64,000 bases of DNA from Staphylococcus aureus (GCF_001027105.1 NZ_CP011526.1:2046001-2110000), one strand, 5' to 3'; shown: positions 49,342-63,004, numbered from the stretch's first letter. Numbers and translations are program-made. Notes: generated from the sequence alone by a model not told the origin.

Positions 49342-50988
49342 ATGTATAAAAATTATAACATGACCCAACTTACACTACCAATAGAAACTTCTGTTAGAAT
49401 TCCTCAAAATGATATTTCACGATATGTTAATGAAATTGTTGAAACGATACCTGATAGCGAATTCGATGAATTCAGACATCATCGTGGCGCAACATCCTAT
49501 CATCCAAAAATGATGTTAAAAATTATCTTATATGCATACACTCAATCTGTATTTTCTGGTCGTAGAATAGAGAAATTACTTCATGACAGTATTCGAATGA
49601 TGTGGTTAGCTCAAAATCAAACACCTTCTTATAAAACTATTAATCGTTTTAGAGTAAATCCTAATACTGATGCATTAATTGAATCTTTATTTATTCAGTT
49701 TCATAGTCAATGTTTAAAGCAAAATCTTATTGATGATAATTCAATTTTTATTGATGGTACAAAAGTAGAAGCTAATGCCAATAGGTATACATTTGTGTGG
49801 AAGAAAAGTATTCAAAATCACGAATCGAAATTGAACGAAAATTCAAAAGCATTATATCGTGACTTAGTTGAAGAAAAAATAATACCAGAGATAAAAGAAG
49901 ATGGAGATAGCGATTTAACAATAGAAGAAATAGATTTAATTGGTAGTCATTTAGATAAAGAAATCGAAGATTTAAATCATTCTATTCAGAATGAAGATTG
50001 TACTCAAATTAGAAAACAGACCCGTAAAAAAAGAACTGAGATTAAGAAGTTCAAAAAGAAATTTGATGATTATTCCGAAAGAAAAAGTAAATATGAAGAA
50101 CAAAAATCGATTCTTAAAGATAGAAATAGCTTTTCTAAAACTGATCATGATGCAACTTTTATGAGAATGAAGGAAGACCATATGAAAAATGGCCAACTTA
50201 AGCCAGGATACAATTTACAAATAGCGACAAATTCTCAATTTGTTTTATCCTATGACCTATTTCAAAACCCGACAGATACTAGAACTTTAATTCCATTTTT
50301 AACAATGATTCAAAATACCTTCGGTTATTTACCGGAGTATATTGTAGCTGATGCAGGTTATGGTAGTGAGCAAAACTATATGGCTATTATAGATGATTTT
50401 AATAAAACGCCACTTATTACGTATGGTATGTTTATTAAAGATAAAACGAGAAAGTTTAAAAGTGACATTTTTAACACTCAAAACTGGAAATATGACGAAC
50501 TTAATGATGAATTTATATGTCCTAATAACAAAAGAATAGGTTTTAAAAGATATGCAAACCGTAATGATAGATATGGTTTTAAACGTGACTTCAAACTATA
50601 TGAATGCGATGACTGTTCAGCATGTTCTTTGAGGCAACAATGCATGAAGCCAAATTCGAAATCCAATAAGAAAATCATGAAGAATTATAATTGGGAATAC
50701 TTTAAAGCCCAAATTAATCAAAAGCTTTCTGAACCAGAAACGAAAAAAATCTATAGTCAAAGAAAAATTGATGTAGAGTCTGTTTTTGGATTTATGAAGG
50801 CTATTTTGGGTTTCACTCGAATGTCAGTTCGAGGAATAAATAAAGTTAAACGAGAGCTAGGTTTTGTATTAATGGCACTTAATATAAGGAAAATAGCAGC
50901 TCAACGAGCTGTACATTATAAAATAAATATCAAAAAAGCTGATTTCCATCAAATAATTAATAGAAATCAGCTTTTTTACATTGCCTAA
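49342..50988 (+). CDS. IS1182-family (IS1272-like) transposase
   Basis: This 548-residue transposase is intact. The N-terminal part (MTQLTLPIETSVRIP, HHRGATSYHPKMMLKIILYAY) is the IS1182-type N domain, and the DDE catalytic core shows IDGTKVEANANRYTF, ADAGYGSEQNY and the E in RKIDVESVFGFMK. A lysine- and glutamate-rich coiled-coil insertion lies between (about 170-260). A Cys-rich segment (CDDCSACSLRQQC) should bind zinc. It resembles IS1272 and staphylococcal relatives in my recall. The start follows GAGGTGCC. As it is complete, the copy may be active. Confidence 0.93.
   Translation: MYKNYNMTQLTLPIETSVRIPQNDISRYVNEIVETIPDSEFDEFRHHRGATSYHPKMMLKIILYAYTQSVFSGRRIEKLLHDSIRMMWLAQNQTPSYKTINRFRVNPNTDALIESLFIQFHSQCLKQNLIDDNSIFIDGTKVEANANRYTFVWKKSIQNHESKLNENSKALYRDLVEEKIIPEIKEDGDSDLTIEEIDLIGSHLDKEIEDLNHSIQNEDCTQIRKQTRKKRTEIKKFKKKFDDYSERKSKYEEQKSILKDRNSFSKTDHDATFMRMKEDHMKNGQLKPGYNLQIATNSQFVLSYDLFQNPTDTRTLIPFLTMIQNTFGYLPEYIVADAGYGSEQNYMAIIDDFNKTPLITYGMFIKDKTRKFKSDIFNTQNWKYDELNDEFICPNNKRIGFKRYANRNDRYGFKRDFKLYECDDCSACSLRQQCMKPNSKSNKKIMKNYNWEYFKAQINQKLSEPETKKIYSQRKIDVESVFGFMKAILGFTRMSVRGINKVKRELGFVLMALNIRKIAAQRAVHYKINIKKADFHQIINRNQLFYIA
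50932..50977 (+). terminator. Terminator overlapping the transposase 3' end
   Basis: AAAAAAGCTGATTTC (50932-50946) pairs perfectly with GAAATCAGCTTTTTT (50963-50977). The stem lies within the last coding codons, so the element ends its own transcript and limits read-through. Confidence 0.88.
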
Positions 50989-51032
50989 GAACTTAATGTC
51001 CCAGCCTCTATAATGACATATATTTGCGAAAT

Positions 51033-51072
51033 AAAAAAACCGGAACATATCGAGAATTCCCCGATATATTCC
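51033..51072 (-). terminator. Terminator of sceD
   Basis: On the minus strand GGAATATATCGGGG-AATT-CTCGATATGTTCC is followed by GGTTTTTTT, about 50 bp after the sceD stop. Confidence 0.85.
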
Positions 51073-51120
51073 AATCTAAAAGTTACTTATATAACTATTA
51101 ATTAGCTATGCATAAATGGC

Positions 51121-51816
51121 TTATGCAGTAACCCAATGTCCAGCGCCACCAGTGTTATATAATTTTACTGCTGCGGCATCTTGAACACTTTCAGGAGCAT
51201 TTGCTGGTGATACACCTTTATATTTAGCAGGTGCTACTGAATCCCAAGTTGATTGTAAGAATTGATACTTACCAGCTGCACCTGATGTTGGATTTACAGC
51301 ATGAATATTGCCACCTGATTCACGTTGAGCAATTTGTTTTAGATGAGCATTCACATTTACTGATGAACCTTCTGATGATTTTGATTCAGTTGGTGTTGCA
51401 GTAACTTGTGAATTGTTTGATGTTGATGCTTGTGGTTGTTGAGTTTGAGCATTTTGTGGTGCTTCAACTTCTTGTGATTGTACTTGATTAGCTTGAACAG
51501 CTGATGGTGCAACATTATTAGTTGCAGGTGCTTGTGCACTCATGTCTGCTCCATTAGTACCTGTTGCATGGTAATTCCAAGCAAAGTGTCTACCATCTGA
51601 TTCAAAGTGATAAGTAAACCCTTCATAGTCAAATGTATAATTATAAGCCCCAGCTTCAATTGGTTTTTGATTTAATGTTTGATCATTTGATTGCGCCATT
51701 TGCGCTAAAGATGCTTTATTTAAGTCCGCTTCACTTGCATGGGCTTCGTGACCTGCATTTCCTGCTACGATTCCTAAACCTACTGCTAATGATGATGCGA
51801 GTAATGTTTTCTTCAT
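51121..51816 (-). CDS. sceD: Probable lytic transglycosylase SceD
   Basis: This 231-residue secreted protein cuts peptidoglycan glycan strands. It has a signal peptide ([20 protein letters not shown], cut near residue 27), a conserved N-terminal region ([19 protein letters not shown]), a Gln/Ala/Ser-rich linker (about 90-150), and a C-terminal transglycosylase domain with the catalytic glutamate in QRESGGN (Glu166) and [13 protein letters not shown]. It belongs to the WalKR regulon; a matching box lies upstream (51929-51945). A paralogue isaA is expected elsewhere. Confidence 0.95.
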   Translation of the reverse strand: MKKTLLASSLAVGLGIVAGNAGHEAHASEADLNKASLAQMAQSNDQTLNQKPIEAGAYNYTFDYEGFTYHFESDGRHFAWNYHATGTNGADMSAQAPATNNVAPSAVQANQVQSQEVEAPQNAQTQQPQASTSNNSQVTATPTESKSSEGSSVNVNAHLKQIAQRESGGNIHAVNPTSGAAGKYQFLQSTWDSVAPAKYKGVSPANAPESVQDAAAVKLYNTGGAGHWVTA

Positions 51817-51928
51817 AATCTTAAAATCCTCCTACAAGTAATTTGTTTCTCTAAAAGTTTTACAGAGACTACTGTAACATCTATAAAATCCGTGCAGGTT
51901 ACAACAAAATAAAAAAATAGCCTTGTTT

Positions 51929-51945
51929 TTTACACAGTGATTACA
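51929..51945 (-). promoter_or_regulatory. WalR-type box upstream of sceD
   Basis: The minus strand reads TGTAAT-CACTG-TGTAAA, an exact fit to the WalR consensus TGTWAH-N5-TGTWAH, 113 bp before the sceD ATG. sceD is a known target of WalKR in S. aureus. Confidence 0.8.
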
Positions 51946-52074
51946 ACGAAATCCCCCATAATTTCAGATATGATTCTATCGAGAATTGTCATGACAGTAA
52001 AAATGTTTTTTATTTGCAATTTTTTATGTAATCGTTTTGCAATCTATGTCTATTTTCTATTAGAAAAACTACAC

Positions 52075-52119
52075 AAAAAGACGACCTACACAACAGTACT
52101 AGTCATGTAAGTCGTTTTT
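52075..52119. terminator. Terminator between ssb and sceD
   Basis: AAAAAGACGACCTACA pairs with TGTAAGTCGTTTTT, A-rich on the left and T-rich on the right, so it can work both ways. It lies 86 bp after the ssb stop. Confidence 0.75.
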
Positions 52120-52204
52120 AAGTGAGTATATTTCAAGTTAATTAGATCTATAAAAAATTTAGGATGGATTAAATGTATATTAAGGATGTTTAGGATAATT
52201 GGAT

Positions 52205-52600
52205 TTAAATTTCTAATAAGTCATGATTATCTATATTTTGAGAGTCAATATCTAAAATACTATCTGAGAGAATTTCATTATTTTGGGATTTAGGGGACAT
52301 AAATCTTATTGTTTCAACATATAATTCAGTGACAAAGTGTGTTTGTCCGTCTTTATCATACTTTCTTGATCTCATTTGACCAGTTATACCAACCAATGTA
52401 CCTTGATTAGTATATTTTTCTATATTAGAAGCTAACTTGCCAAATGCTTTACAGAATAAGTAATCACAGACGATTTCTCCATTTTCATCTTTATAATTTC
52501 GGTGCGTTGCAACACAAAACGTTGCAATTTTTCTATCCTCCTTTTCAAATATTTGTGCGTCTTTCGTCAGTCTCCCGACAATTACGATTTTATTTAGCAT
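52205..52600 (-). CDS. Single-stranded DNA-binding protein paralogue
   Basis: This 131-residue protein is an SSB with an OB fold covering about residues 1-105 (MLNKIVIVGRLTKDAQIF, CDYLFCKAFGKLASNIEKYTNQGTLVGITG, and TELYVETIRFM). The C-terminal tail is short, about 25 residues, and ends DNHDLLEI instead of the acidic DDDIPF-type tip that recruits partner proteins in the main SSB. It is not the ribosomal-operon SSB. A link to natural competence, as for Bacillus SsbB beside ywpF and fabZ, fits the neighbours. The ATG follows AGGAGGTG. Confidence 0.9.
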   Translation of the reverse strand: MLNKIVIVGRLTKDAQIFEKEDRKIATFCVATHRNYKDENGEIVCDYLFCKAFGKLASNIEKYTNQGTLVGITGQMRSRKYDKDGQTHFVTELYVETIRFMSPKSQNNEILSDSILDIDSQNIDNHDLLEI

Positions 52601-52793
52601 GTAGTGTGTGATTCACCTCCTATGCCTATATCTTAATTACTAGCTTAAAAATGGTCAAAATGGCAAATTTTATATAATTAATAGCTATAGCATCTCGTTA
52701 TTTGTTATATTTAAAGAAATTAGTCATGAAATGACCTTAAATCTTCTAAATAATTCAAAAATCATAAATATTAAACTAATGGGATGTGGGAAT

Positions 52794-53234
52794 ATGAAAA
52801 CTTTTAAAGCAGTAAGGTTTCAAATTGTGAATGAACACGGCAGAATTATAGAATATGAATTAGAAGATGGCGTAATAATTAATAAAGAGGAAAGTGGCAC
52901 GGGTTGGTTGCTTGAAATTGTCATTTCTAATGAGCATTATGAAACATTTAAGGAATATCAAGACAATGAACAGTTATTGGATATTCGTGTCGTCATCACG
53001 CGTCCAGCCAATGATCCAGCTTTATTTGAATCTACTGTGAAAAGTATTAAAAATTTTAAAACAACAATGTCTATCGTATTTGAATGTCATATTTACACTT
53101 TACGTCAACAGTATGCTGAAAGTTTATTAGAACAACTTATTGATGATGGATTATCTGGTGAAGAATTAAAAAAATCATTTAATCGAATGATGCAGTCTAA
53201 ACCAAAGTTAAAGGATGAAAAATTAGAAGAGTAA
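52794..53234 (+). CDS. YwpF-like protein
   Basis: This 146-residue protein belongs to the YwpF-like family of unknown function (Bacillus ywpF lies near ssbB and fabZ too). It has no membrane segment, signal or catalytic motif; the C-terminal 40 residues are strongly charged (MMQSKPKLKDEKLEE). The start was set at the ATG in MKTFKAVRFQ (GTGGGAAT site); an earlier ATG (5 codons up) and the longer frame have no better site. It lies divergent to ssb and convergent with fabZ. Confidence 0.78.
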   Translation: MKTFKAVRFQIVNEHGRIIEYELEDGVIINKEESGTGWLLEIVISNEHYETFKEYQDNEQLLDIRVVITRPANDPALFESTVKSIKNFKTTMSIVFECHIYTLRQQYAESLLEQLIDDGLSGEELKKSFNRMMQSKPKLKDEKLEE

Positions 53235-53238
53235 AATA

Positions 53239-53290
53239 AAAAACATTCAAAGATTATGCCAACACATTAAATCTTTGAATGTTTTTTTTG
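53239..53290. terminator. Bidirectional terminator between YwpF-like gene and fabZ
   Basis: AAAAAACATTCAAAGATT pairs with AATCTTTGAATGTTTTTTTT. A-rich and T-rich flanks let it serve both converging genes. Confidence 0.9.
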
Positions 53291-53292
53291 TT

Positions 53293-53733
53293 TTATTTTA
53301 CATCTTGAATTGCAAATGTAAGTTCACAACTACAAGCAAGTTGACCATCGACAGTAGCTTTAGCATTACCTTTACCTATTGGTCCTTTAATTTTAGTGAT
53401 TTCTACTTCCAACGTTAAAGTATCACCAGGTACTACTTGACGTTTAAAACGACATTTATCAATACCAGCAAATAAAGCGATTTTACCTTTATTTTCTTCA
53501 CTATTTAAAATAGCTACCGCACCTGTTTGAGCTAACGCTTCAGTAATTAATACGCCTGGCATTACCGCATACTCAGGAAAATGCCCTTGAAAGAATGGTT
53601 CGTTTCCTGATACTTGTTTAATAGCCACACAACGTTGACCTTCTTCATATTCAACTACTTTATCAATTAATAAAAATGGCTGTCTGTGAGGTATAATTTG
53701 TTTAATTTGGTTATAATCAAAAATTGTTTCCAT
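53293..53733 (-). CDS. fabZ: 3-hydroxyacyl-ACP dehydratase
   Basis: This 146-residue hot-dog-fold enzyme removes water from 3-hydroxyacyl-ACP in fatty-acid elongation. Catalytic residues are the histidine in [14 protein letters not shown] and the glutamate in [13 protein letters not shown]. It lies 33 bp after murA on the same strand. ACP needs the phosphopantetheine added by AcpS (23288-23647). Full length. Confidence 0.97.
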   Translation of the reverse strand: METIFDYNQIKQIIPHRQPFLLIDKVVEYEEGQRCVAIKQVSGNEPFFQGHFPEYAVMPGVLITEALAQTGAVAILNSEENKGKIALFAGIDKCRFKRQVVPGDTLTLEVEITKIKGPIGKGNAKATVDGQLACSCELTFAIQDVK

Positions 53734-53766
53734 GGTTGAAATCCTCCATTATATTAATTTACTGAA

Positions 53767-55032
53767 TTAATCGTTAATACGTTCAATGTCTGCACCTAAT
53801 TGCTTCAATTTACCGTGTAAGTCAACATAGCCTCTATCTAGGTGCGTTAATTCAGTAACGCTTGTTTTACCATCAGCAACTAATCCAGCTAAAATTAAGG
53901 CGGCTGCTGCTCTTAAATCAGTCGCTTTAACTTGTGCACCTTGCAATTGACTTTTACCTTCAAGTTTAGCACTACGACCTTCTACATTGATATTAGCATT
54001 CATACGTTTGAACTCTGCAACATGCATAAAACGGTTTTCAAAAACAGTTTCGGTTACGACTTTATGACCATTTGCCGTTAATAACAATGCCATCATTTGT
54101 GATTGCATATCAGTCGGGAATCCAGGATGTGGTAGAGTTTTGATGTCTACAGGTTGTAATTCCCCTTCAGCACGTACACGAATACCATCTTCTTGATAGT
54201 CCAATTCAACGCCCATTTCTTCTAGTTTATAGACTAAACTCGCCATATGTTCTTTGATTGCACCACGTACAAAAATATCACCACGCGTTATAGCACCAGC
54301 GATTAGTAATGTGCCTGCTTCAATTCTATCTGGAATGATAGCATGTTCTACACCATGTAATGATTCTACACCATTGATTGTAATTGTGTCTGTACCAGCA
54401 CCAGTAATTCTACCACCCATTTCATTAATGTAGTTTGCTAAATCGACAATTTCAGGTTCTTTAGCTGCATTTTCAATTAAAGTCTTACCCTTAGCTAATG
54501 ATGCTGCCATAATAATATTTTGTGTTGCTCCTACACTTGGAAAATCTAAATGAATTGATGTACCTTTTAATCCATCTTTAGCATTAGCATAAATATTACC
54601 ATTTTCAAGATGAATTTCTGCGCCTAAAGCTTCAAAACCTTTAATGTGTTGCTCAATCGGTCTACTTCCAATTGCACAACCACCAGGCAATGCAACAATA
54701 GCATGTCCTAGTCTTGCTAAAAGAGGTCCCATAACTAAAATACTTGCACGCATTTTACTAACATATTCATATGGTGCCTCTTCATTTAGAGTCTTTGTTG
54801 CATCAACGACAACAGCATTTTCGTCCTTTTTGTATGTAACGTCAGCATTTAAAGTTGTTAATACATTATTTATTGTTTCTACATCACTTAAAGCTGGAAC
54901 ATTAACTAATTTGCTCGGTTTATCAGAAGCTAATAAAGATGCTGTCAATATTGGTAATACTGCATTTTTAGCACCTTCTACTTTAACTTCACCCGTTAAT
55001 TTATTTCCACCTTTGATTACTATTTTATCCAT
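53767..55032 (-). CDS. murA: UDP-GlcNAc 1-carboxyvinyltransferase MurA
   Basis: This 421-residue enzyme transfers enolpyruvate to UDP-GlcNAc, the first dedicated step of peptidoglycan synthesis. The PEP-binding cysteine, also the fosfomycin target, is Cys119 in [11 protein letters not shown], and the Lys22-Asn23 pair is in [11 protein letters not shown]. aureus has a second copy (murZ) elsewhere; the 421-residue form next to atp is usually called murA. It precedes fabZ by 33 bp. Confidence 0.95.
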
Positions 55033-55142
55033 CGTAAATCCTCCACTTAGAACTCCTATTACTTTACATTTCCCTATTTTAAAATTATTTTAAGTCATTA
55101 TTTAATTATATCTAGTTTTGATTACAAATCATAGAGTTAGAC

Positions 55143-55376
55143 TTATTTTATTAAATATTTTACCTGCGTCGAGTATTGTAACAAATCTACAATAAAATTG
55201 CTTACTGCAGTGCCTAATAAAATAGCAACAAATATCATACACACTTGTAATTGAGTGGCGTATCCTTTTTTAAAAAATTGATCTAATCTAATTGATTGTA
55301 AAGCCCAATAGGCAATACAAATACATACAACATGTAACACTAAATGGATAACTGCATATTGTCCGATATAATCCAT
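55143..55376 (-). CDS. DUF1146 small membrane protein
   Basis: This 77-residue protein of the DUF1146 (YwzB) family has two predicted membrane helices, VIHLVLHVVCICIAYWALQS and VCMIFVAILLGTAVSNFIVDLL, joined by a basic loop. Its function is unknown. Genes of this family lie near atp or murA in firmicutes, as here. The start has GAGGTG upstream. It is 110 bp ahead of murA on the same strand. Confidence 0.82.
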   Translation of the reverse strand: MDYIGQYAVIHLVLHVVCICIAYWALQSIRLDQFFKKGYATQLQVCMIFVAILLGTAVSNFIVDLLQYSTQVKYLIK

Positions 55377-55688
55377 TTTATCACCTCATAAGATTACTGT
55401 ATTACATTGTACATGAAAAATTTAAATAATGATACAAAGTTTAATACCCGTTTTTAGTAAAGTTTAAGCTAACTTACTATATAATTCTTTTTACATAAAT
55501 ATCATAACTATAAAATATCTTGGTATGAAAAAATGTAGATAATTTCAAAAAATGAAATGTCGACTGTAGATAGTGGTGAAGGAAATTTTGATTTTAGCAA
55601 TCTATTAGTGATTGTAAAAAAGTAAAACTATTCTTGGGAGTCGGACATAAATCAATGTCTAGACTCTATAGTGTTGTATTTGGCAGTA

Positions 55689-55705
55689 GTTGACGGGGCC
55701 CCAAC
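55689..55705. repeat. STAR-like repeat element
   Basis: GTTGACGGGGCCCCAAC contains the GGGGCCCC core of the staphylococcal STAR intergenic repeat (consensus around TGTTGGGGCCCC). It is a single copy here, in otherwise AT-rich DNA. Confidence 0.75.
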
Positions 55706-55800
55706 ATAAAGAAATACTTTTTCTTTAGAAATTAGTATTTCTTATACATGAGTTTTACTCATGTATTCCTATTTTTAAATACACATTAGCTGTGTTTAAT

Positions 55801-55843
55801 GATAAAGAACCACTACATCATAAATCTTTAATGGTTCTTTATC
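55801..55843. terminator. Hairpin downstream of the atp operon
   Basis: GATAAAGAACCA pairs with TGGTTCTTTATC around a 19-nt loop. It may be a second terminator or a remnant of the dispersed repeat. Confidence 0.55.
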
Positions 55844-55890
55844 AATTCCTTCCCCCCTCTCATGTTTTGTATCTTTAAATCAATATAATT

Positions 55891-55934
55891 CAAAAAAGGG
55901 TCGAAGATATGAAATCACATCTTCGACCCTTTAT
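55891..55934 (-). terminator. Terminator of the atp operon
   Basis: AAAGGGTCGAAGAT pairs perfectly with ATCTTCGACCCTTT, and the minus strand continues into a U run. It lies 4 bp after the atpC stop. Confidence 0.92.
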
Positions 55935-55937
55935 TTA

Positions 55938-56342
55938 CTATTTTAATTCAGCCACACGCAAACGGTTATTTGCTCTCTCTAAAGCTCTTTCGGCTCTATG
56001 AATATCAGTATTGTCGTCATCATTTTCCAAGTGAGACTCTGCTCTTGCTTTGGCTAATTTAGCTCTTTCAACATCAATTTCTCTTGCAGTTTCTGCAGTC
56101 TGAACAATGATTGAAACTTTATCTTTTCTAACTTCAACAAAGCCATCGCTTACAGCAATATATTCAGTTCCATCGTGAAATTTCACTTTTACAAAGCCTG
56201 TTTTTAAAGCAGCTACAGTTGGAATATGTCCACTCATGACACCTATCTCACCAGCTGTTGTTTGCATAACAACGAGTTCAACATTATCACGATTGTAAAC
56301 AGAACCATTAGGAGTGACAATATCTAGGTTTAATGTATTCAT
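55938..56342 (-). CDS. atpC: ATP synthase F1 subunit epsilon
   Basis: This 134-residue subunit sits on the central stalk and inhibits idle ATP hydrolysis. The N-terminal beta sandwich (TLNLDIVTPNGSVYNRDNVELV to AVSDGFVEVR) is followed by a C-terminal helical hairpin (ERAKLAKARAESHLENDDDN to RALERANNRLRVAELK) that inserts into F1. It is the last gene of the atp operon, 19 bp after atpD, with the operon terminator directly behind. Confidence 0.97.
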   Translation of the reverse strand: MNTLNLDIVTPNGSVYNRDNVELVVMQTTAGEIGVMSGHIPTVAALKTGFVKVKFHDGTEYIAVSDGFVEVRKDKVSIIVQTAETAREIDVERAKLAKARAESHLENDDDNTDIHRAERALERANNRLRVAELK

Positions 56343-56361
56343 TATCCATTCCTCCTAATTG

Positions 56362-58674
<2,313 letters not shown>

Positions 58675-58692
58675 TTATACTAAACTTGTTTA

Positions 58693-60201
<1,509 letters not shown>

Positions 60202-60222
60202 CTATGTCACTCCTCTTTATAA

Positions 60223-60762
60223 TTAATTAACTCTTCTAAATTTTCTTTGTAATTGGACAAGATCATTTCTAACACTACCATCTAATACAGTTGTGCCGAC
60301 TTTAACTCTAAATCCACCAATTAAATCTGGATTAATTTTTGTATCTACAATAACTTTAGATAACTTCGTTTGTTGAGTTACTAGTTTGACAATCTTATCT
60401 AACTCTTCTTGACTCAATTCATATGTTGACTCAATTGTTGCAAAATCTTGATTGTAGTGTCCGTTATATAAGCTTTGGAACGCCTTGAATACGTCAGCTA
60501 TTAATGAGATATGTCTATTATCTGCTAACACGTACATCATATTTTTAATGTATGGATTAATGTCAGTAAATACACCATTAATCAACTCACGACGTTGTTC
60601 TGCTGTTTGAGTTGGATTACTGTCAACCATTCTCAATTGCTCAATTTTATCTTTTACTGCTTCATTTATAACTGTTAATTCTTCATTAATAGTCTCTAAA
60701 TTATTTGTATCTAATGACACGTCAAATAATGCTTTAGCATACTTGTTAGCTACTTTTACCAT
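60223..60762 (-). CDS. atpH: ATP synthase F1 subunit delta
   Basis: This 179-residue stator protein links F1 to the b subunits. The N-terminal six-helix domain ([17 protein letters not shown]) binds the top of alpha, and the C-terminal part ([26 protein letters not shown]) contacts b. The start overlaps the atpF stop by one base (TAATG). Confidence 0.96.
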   Translation of the reverse strand: MVKVANKYAKALFDVSLDTNNLETINEELTVINEAVKDKIEQLRMVDSNPTQTAEQRRELINGVFTDINPYIKNMMYVLADNRHISLIADVFKAFQSLYNGHYNQDFATIESTYELSQEELDKIVKLVTQQTKLSKVIVDTKINPDLIGGFRVKVGTTVLDGSVRNDLVQLQRKFRRVN

Positions 60763-61283
60763 TATTTATCGCCTGCCTCTTTTAGATACTTGTCAACCAA
60801 TGCTTTTTGGTCTTGTTCAGAAATTTCTTTTCTAAGAACTTTAGAAGCAATTAACACTGATAGTTCAGATACTTGATTATTAATATCTGCAATGGCACGT
60901 TCTTTTTGGCTATTGATTTCACTTTGTGCTGTTTCAATCATACCGTTTGCACGTACGTTTGCTTCATGAATAATTTGTTCTTGCTGTTGACGTGCTTGAA
61001 CCTTAGCATCTTCTAAAATCTTTTGAACTTCTTCTTGTGTTTCTTTAAGTTTTTGTTTATTTTCTTCTTCAAGTTTCTGTGCATTTAACTTAGCTTGTTC
61101 TGCGTCATCGATATCTCTGTTAATATCTCTTTCACGTTTATCCATTACATCTTTCAATGGACCCCATGCGAACTTTTTAAGTAACGCAAGTAACACGATG
61201 AAAGTTAGGACCTGTACAATCACAGTACCCCACTCAACGCCTCCAGCTGCACCAAGAACGAATAAGTTAGCTGTTTCAGTCAC
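60762..61283 (-). CDS. atpF: ATP synthase F0 subunit b
   Basis: This 173-residue subunit has one N-terminal membrane helix ([20 protein letters not shown]) and a long charged helix (about 45-140) that forms the dimeric outer stalk. Its start lies 197 bp downstream of atpE, much further than the 20-40 bp between the other genes of the operon. The ATG follows AAAGGAGTGTC. Confidence 0.96.
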   Translation of the reverse strand: MTETANLFVLGAAGGVEWGTVIVQVLTFIVLLALLKKFAWGPLKDVMDKRERDINRDIDDAEQAKLNAQKLEEENKQKLKETQEEVQKILEDAKVQARQQQEQIIHEANVRANGMIETAQSEINSQKERAIADINNQVSELSVLIASKVLRKEISEQDQKALVDKYLKEAGDK

Positions 61284-61340
61284 GGGTTCATGACACTCCT
61301 TTCATTAAAATAATCGCTAGTGTTATATAGAAAAAAACGA

Positions 61341-61465
61341 CGAGGTTAGGACCTACTGAATTTATGCGATAGGCATGGTGCGTTCATATCTCAACTATTT
61401 AATAAAGTTCAAAGATATTACTATATATGCATCATGAATTATGTCCTATGCGCTTTGTCCCGACC
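61341..61465 (-). promoter_or_regulatory. Structured atpE-atpF spacer
   Basis: Within the 197-bp gap, GTCCCGACCTC (61455-61465) and GAGGTTAGGAC (61341-61351) are inverted repeats with two mismatches that are G-U pairs in RNA, enclosing about 100 nt. On the minus strand the second arm is followed by CGTCGTTTTTTTC. This fits a partial terminator or a processing structure between atpE and atpF. Confidence 0.5.
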
Positions 61466-61480
61466 TCTTTTATCTGTTAA

Positions 61481-61696
<216 letters not shown>

Positions 61697-61735
61697 TTAA
61701 TTTCCTCCTGTGATTGTATATAATTATTGAAATTT

Positions 61736-62479
<744 letters not shown>

Positions 62480-62484
62480 TTAAT

Positions 62485-62838
62485 TTATTTGCTCACCTTT
62501 AGTAAAGGACGTATGATAACTACAACATATGAAATCATTAAACCAATAATTATACCGATGATACTTACATGCGCTTTATTAAGGTACCAAATCATACAGG
62601 CAATAATTGCAACTAAGTATCGCCACATATTTCCAGTTGAAATATGCATAGTGTCTGGTCTTTTAGCTTTAGCTAAATAGCATTCAAAAATACATGTGTT
62701 GATTGCAGAACCAGTAACACCAATGATTAATCCTAAGATAAATGCATGGTGTGTATAAAGGTATAATCCTCCCAATATTATTATTAGATAAAAATAATAT
62801 TGAATGAACTGTTTAAAAATGTTGTAGAAACGACTCAT
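62485..62838 (-). CDS. atpI: ATP synthase protein I
   Basis: This 117-residue membrane protein has four predicted helices (YYFYLIIILGGLYLYTHHAFIL, LGLIIGVTGSAINTCIFECYLA, WRYLVAIIACMIWYL, VSIIGIIIGLMISYVVVII). Family members help assemble the c ring or bring Mg2+, though they are not part of the final enzyme. The ATG at 62838 follows ACGGAGGC; codons upstream of it precede this site. It is the first gene of the operon. Confidence 0.9.
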   Translation of the reverse strand: MSRFYNIFKQFIQYYFYLIIILGGLYLYTHHAFILGLIIGVTGSAINTCIFECYLAKAKRPDTMHISTGNMWRYLVAIIACMIWYLNKAHVSIIGIIIGLMISYVVVIIRPLLKVSK

Positions 62839-62898
62839 TTTATATGCCTCCGTGTGACTGATATCAATCATGAAAACCGTTCCACTCATACAAACTAA

Positions 62899-62927
62899 AT
62901 GATAATATAGGCGATTTGTGGTGTCAA
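62899..62927 (-). promoter_or_regulatory. Promoter of the atp operon
   Basis: The minus strand has TTGACA (62922-62927), 17 bp, and TATCAT (62899-62904), about 60 bp before the atpI ATG. This is a good SigA promoter. Confidence 0.75.
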
Positions 62928-63004
62928 TTCTATTCAAATTGTTGTAAAAAAATAAGCATAGTTAGACACAATTTAGACACAATTAGACAAAAAGTCTATT
63001 TTCC

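Larger units (their letters stand above)
49005..51008. mobile_element. IS1182-family insertion flanked by GAGGCTGGGACAT inverted repeats
   Basis: A transposase gene (49342-50988) is bracketed by GAGGCTGGGACAT (49005-49017) and its exact inverted complement ATGTCCCAGCCTC (50996-51008), giving about 2.0 kb. Two readings are possible: these are the ends of the element, or they are the arms of a host palindrome into which the element inserted, as IS1182/IS1272-type elements favour palindromes. GAGGCTGGGACATAAAT-like sequence is a dispersed motif in staphylococcal intergenic DNA, which supports the second. The true IS ends were not fixed. Confidence 0.65.
55377..55937. other. Intergenic region between atpC and the DUF1146 gene
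   Basis: This 561-bp region has no gene. It holds a STAR-like GC block at 55689-55705, a GGGAGTCGGACATAAATC motif at 55635 related to the GGGACATAAAT motif at 49011, small hairpins at 55711-55740 and 55745-55765, and two strong stems at 55801-55843 and 55891-55934. Confidence 0.7.

Noticed and set aside
51357-51539. Frame of 60 codons rich in His, Gln and Leu within sceD
   Set aside because: It is an out-of-frame reading of the Gln/Ala/Ser-rich linker of sceD.
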